Shown piece by piece: positions 32,286 through 34,087 of a DNA stretch of 34,087 nt (position 1 is its first letter; each line of letters begins with the position of its first letter). Source of the DNA: an uncultured Prevotella sp. Lineage in GTDB: Bacteria; Bacteroidota; Bacteroidia; Bacteroidales; Bacteroidaceae. The position numbers and the translations under genes are program-made. The notes below the pieces were generated by a model. It was not told the origin of the DNA. It saw only the letters and a program-made list of their open reading frames with translations, and made no database searches. The DNA lies in contig CAMPYJ010000027.1 of NCBI GenBank assembly GCA_946998205.1, forward strand, positions 1 to 34,087, read 5' to 3'.

Positions 32286-32786
32286 ATGGAAGAAACAAAA
32301 AAGGACCAAAGACAAGATAAGAAAGAAGAGCGTAGTTTTGAGCTTCGTAGTGAGAAGGTTCGTAGTATCGTGGGGCAGATTCCATCCACACTTGTTCGCT
32401 ATGGAATTACTGCCGTTGGAGCTGTATTGCTTTGTCTGTTAGCCGTAGCCTATTTCCTGCCCTATAAGCAGGTTTATTCGGGTACGGCTACCATACATGA
32501 AGTAGCAATCACCCCAACCGACAGTACGGATATAACCATTCTGCTCAGGTTTGAGAACAAACGCCTCGACAATGCAATCGGACAAATGCTTTATCTTCAT
32601 ACCCCCGATAGTTCGTTTGCAGGGCAGATACAAAACCTTTCCTCTATCCGTGATACTTTGGAACATCAAGAAGCCCTATGTCGTTTCAAGGGAACAGAGA
32701 TAAAATCTGTAGAAAACCAGACGGTGGATTTTCAGATAGTACGGACATCTAGTAATCTACTGCAAAAAATGCTTGGTGGATTATAA
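32286..32786 (+). CDS. Small single-TM adaptor-like protein
   Basis: This is a 166-aa protein with a charged cytoplasmic start (residues 1-25), a segment FELRSEKVRSIVGQIPSTLV like the beginning of Bacteroidetes HlyD-type adaptors, one TM helix (about 40-58) and a ~105-residue periplasmic beta-rich part. It starts 1 bp after the exporter. HlyD adaptors are ~430 aa, so this would be a shortened form without the long coiled coil. It may link the exporter to the outer-membrane protein. The similarity is to the N-terminal part only and was judged by eye. Confidence 0.6.
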   Translation: MEETKKDQRQDKKEERSFELRSEKVRSIVGQIPSTLVRYGITAVGAVLLCLLAVAYFLPYKQVYSGTATIHEVAITPTDSTDITILLRFENKRLDNAIGQMLYLHTPDSSFAGQIQNLSSIRDTLEHQEALCRFKGTEIKSVENQTVDFQIVRTSSNLLQKMLGGL

Positions 32787-32890
32787 TGGAGTAGGACATT
32801 TATCATTCCTCTCTCGATAATCAACCGTCAAACTCATCGCCTGCTCTTGTAAGGCGGTGAGTTCCTTTGTCAGGCGGATAAGTTCCTGTA
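32781..32890 (-). pseudogene. 3' fragment of an unidentified gene
   Basis: On the reverse strand the frame SLQELIRLTKELTALQEQAM then SLTVDYRERNDKCPTPL ends at 32781. The amphipathic helix looks coded, but the upstream part runs into IS sequence. I infer that the IS insertion cut the gene. The family is not recognised. Confidence 0.35.
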
Positions 32891-32936
32891 ATGAGACCTT
32901 TGCATAGCGAATCAGCCAAAATATATTTATAAACAC

Positions 32937-32967
32937 TTGTGCATCAGATGAATAATTGATATATTTG
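32937..32967 (+). promoter_or_regulatory. Transposase promoter
   Basis: TTG (32937-32939), a 20-bp spacer and TATATTTG (32960-32967) match the consensus, 24 bp before the transposase ATG. It points into the element. Confidence 0.7.
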
Positions 32968-32991
32968 TGTATTAATAAGCGACAAAATACC

Positions 32992-34087
32992 ATGGCACGA
33001 CAACTAAAAAACAAATACGAAGCAGAGGTGACTTTTGGGGACGTTCTTTACGAAAAACGGTACCGCAAGGCTCAAAATGAATTTTTGAACCAAATAGACC
33101 AAATGATTGACTGGAGACCTATTCGCACGTTGATCAACAAGAAGTACACCAAGCGGCAGGATGCCGTAGGGGCACCCGCCTATGACGTGGTGCTCCTCTT
33201 CAAGATGTTGCTTTTAGAGACTTGGTACAATCTTAGCGACGTTGCCTTAGAGGAGCGTGTCAATGACTCCATTTCTTTTTCTCGTTTTTTAGGTCTGAAG
33301 ATGGAGGATGTCTCTCCGGATCACAGCACTATCAGCAGGTTTCGTACCGCGCTGACGGAGCTGAAGTTGATGGATGCTCTTATGAGGATGCTCAACAAGC
33401 AATTGTCAAAACATCACATCTCGATATCTGAGGGTTTATTGGTGGATGCGAGCATAGTGGACACACCTCACAAGCCAAATGGGCGCATCACGATTGAAGT
33501 AGCAGACGACCGTGAGGACACACGGAGTGATGAGGCGAAGAAGGCGGAAGAGGAGTACCAAGATTTTGTGCTTAGCCAATGCAAGGGAACTGATAAGGAA
33601 GCCCGGTGGGTGTACAAACAAGGGTACCGATATGGGTACAAGAAGCATGTTCTCACTAACGCTCAGGGGATCGTTCAGAAAGTGATTACAACGCCTGCCA
33701 ATTGTAGCGATACGAAAGAGTTTATTCCGCTGTTAGACAGCGTTAAAATTCCTGAGGGGACACCTGTTCTTGCATATAAAGGTTATGCCTCTCAAGGGAA
33801 TAGAAGTTATCTAAAGAGCCGAGGGGTGCAAGACGGGATTATGCACAAGGCGCAACGCAATCGACCGTTGACAGAGGTGCAGAAAGCGATTAATAAAGCC
33901 ATTAGTCTGGTGCTCAGCACCATAGAGCGTACCTTTGGGAGCATCCGACGATGGTTTCAAGGGGGGAGGGCGATGTCGCTACCGGGGGTTAGCAAAAGCT
34001 CATACGCAAAACGTGCTTGAAAGTATTGCCTTTAGGTGTGTTCTATTAATTCATAAAGACGAGTGGAAGCCGTTCCGTTATAATCAT
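32992..34087 (+). pseudogene. IS1126-like transposase, inactivated
   Basis: The DDE transposase of the IS5 family starts at the ATG at 32992 (MARQLKNKYEAEV). The first catalytic Asp is in LLVDASIVDTP and the Glu in STIERTFGSIRRWF. The second Asp should be in VLADKGYA but the codon at 33775-33777 is TAT, giving VLAYKGYA (Tyr262). After the G run at 33961-33966 the frame shifts: the proper continuation (CRYRGLAKAHTQNVLESIAF) is in the next frame and stays open to the window end, while the original frame stops at 34020. Both changes would abolish activity. Confidence 0.85.

Larger units (their letters stand above)
23438..32786. other. RiPP gene cluster with LuxR/LuxI-like control
   Basis: This AT-rich block contains a ThiF-like enzyme, a LuxR-type regulator, a LuxI/FeeM-like acyl synthase, a Gly-Gly precursor peptide, a radical SAM maturase, an outer-membrane protein, a C39 ABC exporter and a mini adaptor. 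Five identical 13-nt operator cores link the promoters. The block is bounded by a BspA-like pseudogene on one side and an IS element on the other, which fits acquisition by transfer. Confidence 0.75.
32893..34087 (+). mobile_element. IS5-family element, IS1126-like (partial)
   Basis: The transposase is of the type found in IS1126 of Porphyromonas gingivalis. The left end is put tentatively at GAGACCTTTGCA (32893-32904), where the coding fragment on the other strand stops. The right end is outside the window, so neither the terminal inverted repeat nor a target duplication could be checked. Confidence 0.7.

Noticed and set aside
32893..32904. GAGACCTTTGCA as proven IS end
   Set aside because: The other end lies outside the window, so the inverted repeat cannot be verified; kept only as a tentative boundary.

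Overview
The window reads as chromosome of a Bacteroidetes species, most likely Prevotella or a close relative. The evidence is the repeated promoter pattern TTG-N19-21-TAnnTTTG, an RprX/RprY-type two-component pair, an EF-G paralogue of the Bacteroides EF-G2 kind, a BspA-like leucine-rich repeat remnant and an IS1126-like transposase. The genus is an inference; no rRNA or tRNA gene is visible.

Layout. (1) 1-about 5700: right part of an integrated mobilizable element. It carries two excisionase-like helix-turn-helix genes (one frameshifted), a VapE-like replication ATPase, a small primase remnant, a DUF3408 protein, a MobC-type relaxosome protein and a MobA-type relaxase. A 22-bp iteron array and a hairpin candidate for oriT lie before the mob genes. 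The integrase would lie left of the window. (2) 5701-22263: core chromosome with rprY/rprX, fusA2, hemW, a small membrane protein, uraA, a secreted lactonase-fold protein, a DUF2582 wHTH protein, aspS, an acidic conserved protein, a GHL10 glycosidase, engB and an Uup-like ABC-F ATPase. (3) 22264-23400: debris consisting of a BspA-like pseudogene, a large hairpin, and a promoter/leader element that resembles one at 5405-5516. (4) 23438-32786: AT-rich accessory cluster, the most interesting part. (5) 32787-34087: a fragment of a lost gene and a decayed IS5-family (IS1126-like) insertion sequence running off the window.

The cluster at 23438-32786 combines a RiPP operon with what looks like its own signalling circuit. 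The RiPP operon has a Gly-Gly leader precursor with three core cysteines, a radical SAM/SPASM maturase, an outer-membrane beta-barrel protein, a C39-peptidase ABC exporter and a miniature single-TM adaptor. Just upstream are a ThiF/E1-like adenylating enzyme, a LuxR-type HTH regulator and a GNAT protein whose conserved residues are laid out like LuxI/FeeM acyl synthases. A 13-nt sequence, ACCCTTTCGGGTA, occurs five times. Three copies abut the -33 TTG of promoters with the same 20-bp spacer and a GAAnTTTG -7 element (before the ThiF gene, the acyl synthase and the precursor operon). One lies in front of the LuxR gene, and one is an inverted partner inside the 3' end of the synthase gene. The centre of each forward copy falls near -42, the usual position of class II LuxR activation. 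The working hypothesis is a self-amplifying, acyl-signal-dependent control of a secreted peptide in a Bacteroidete; the signal, its chemistry and the activity of the peptide are unknown.
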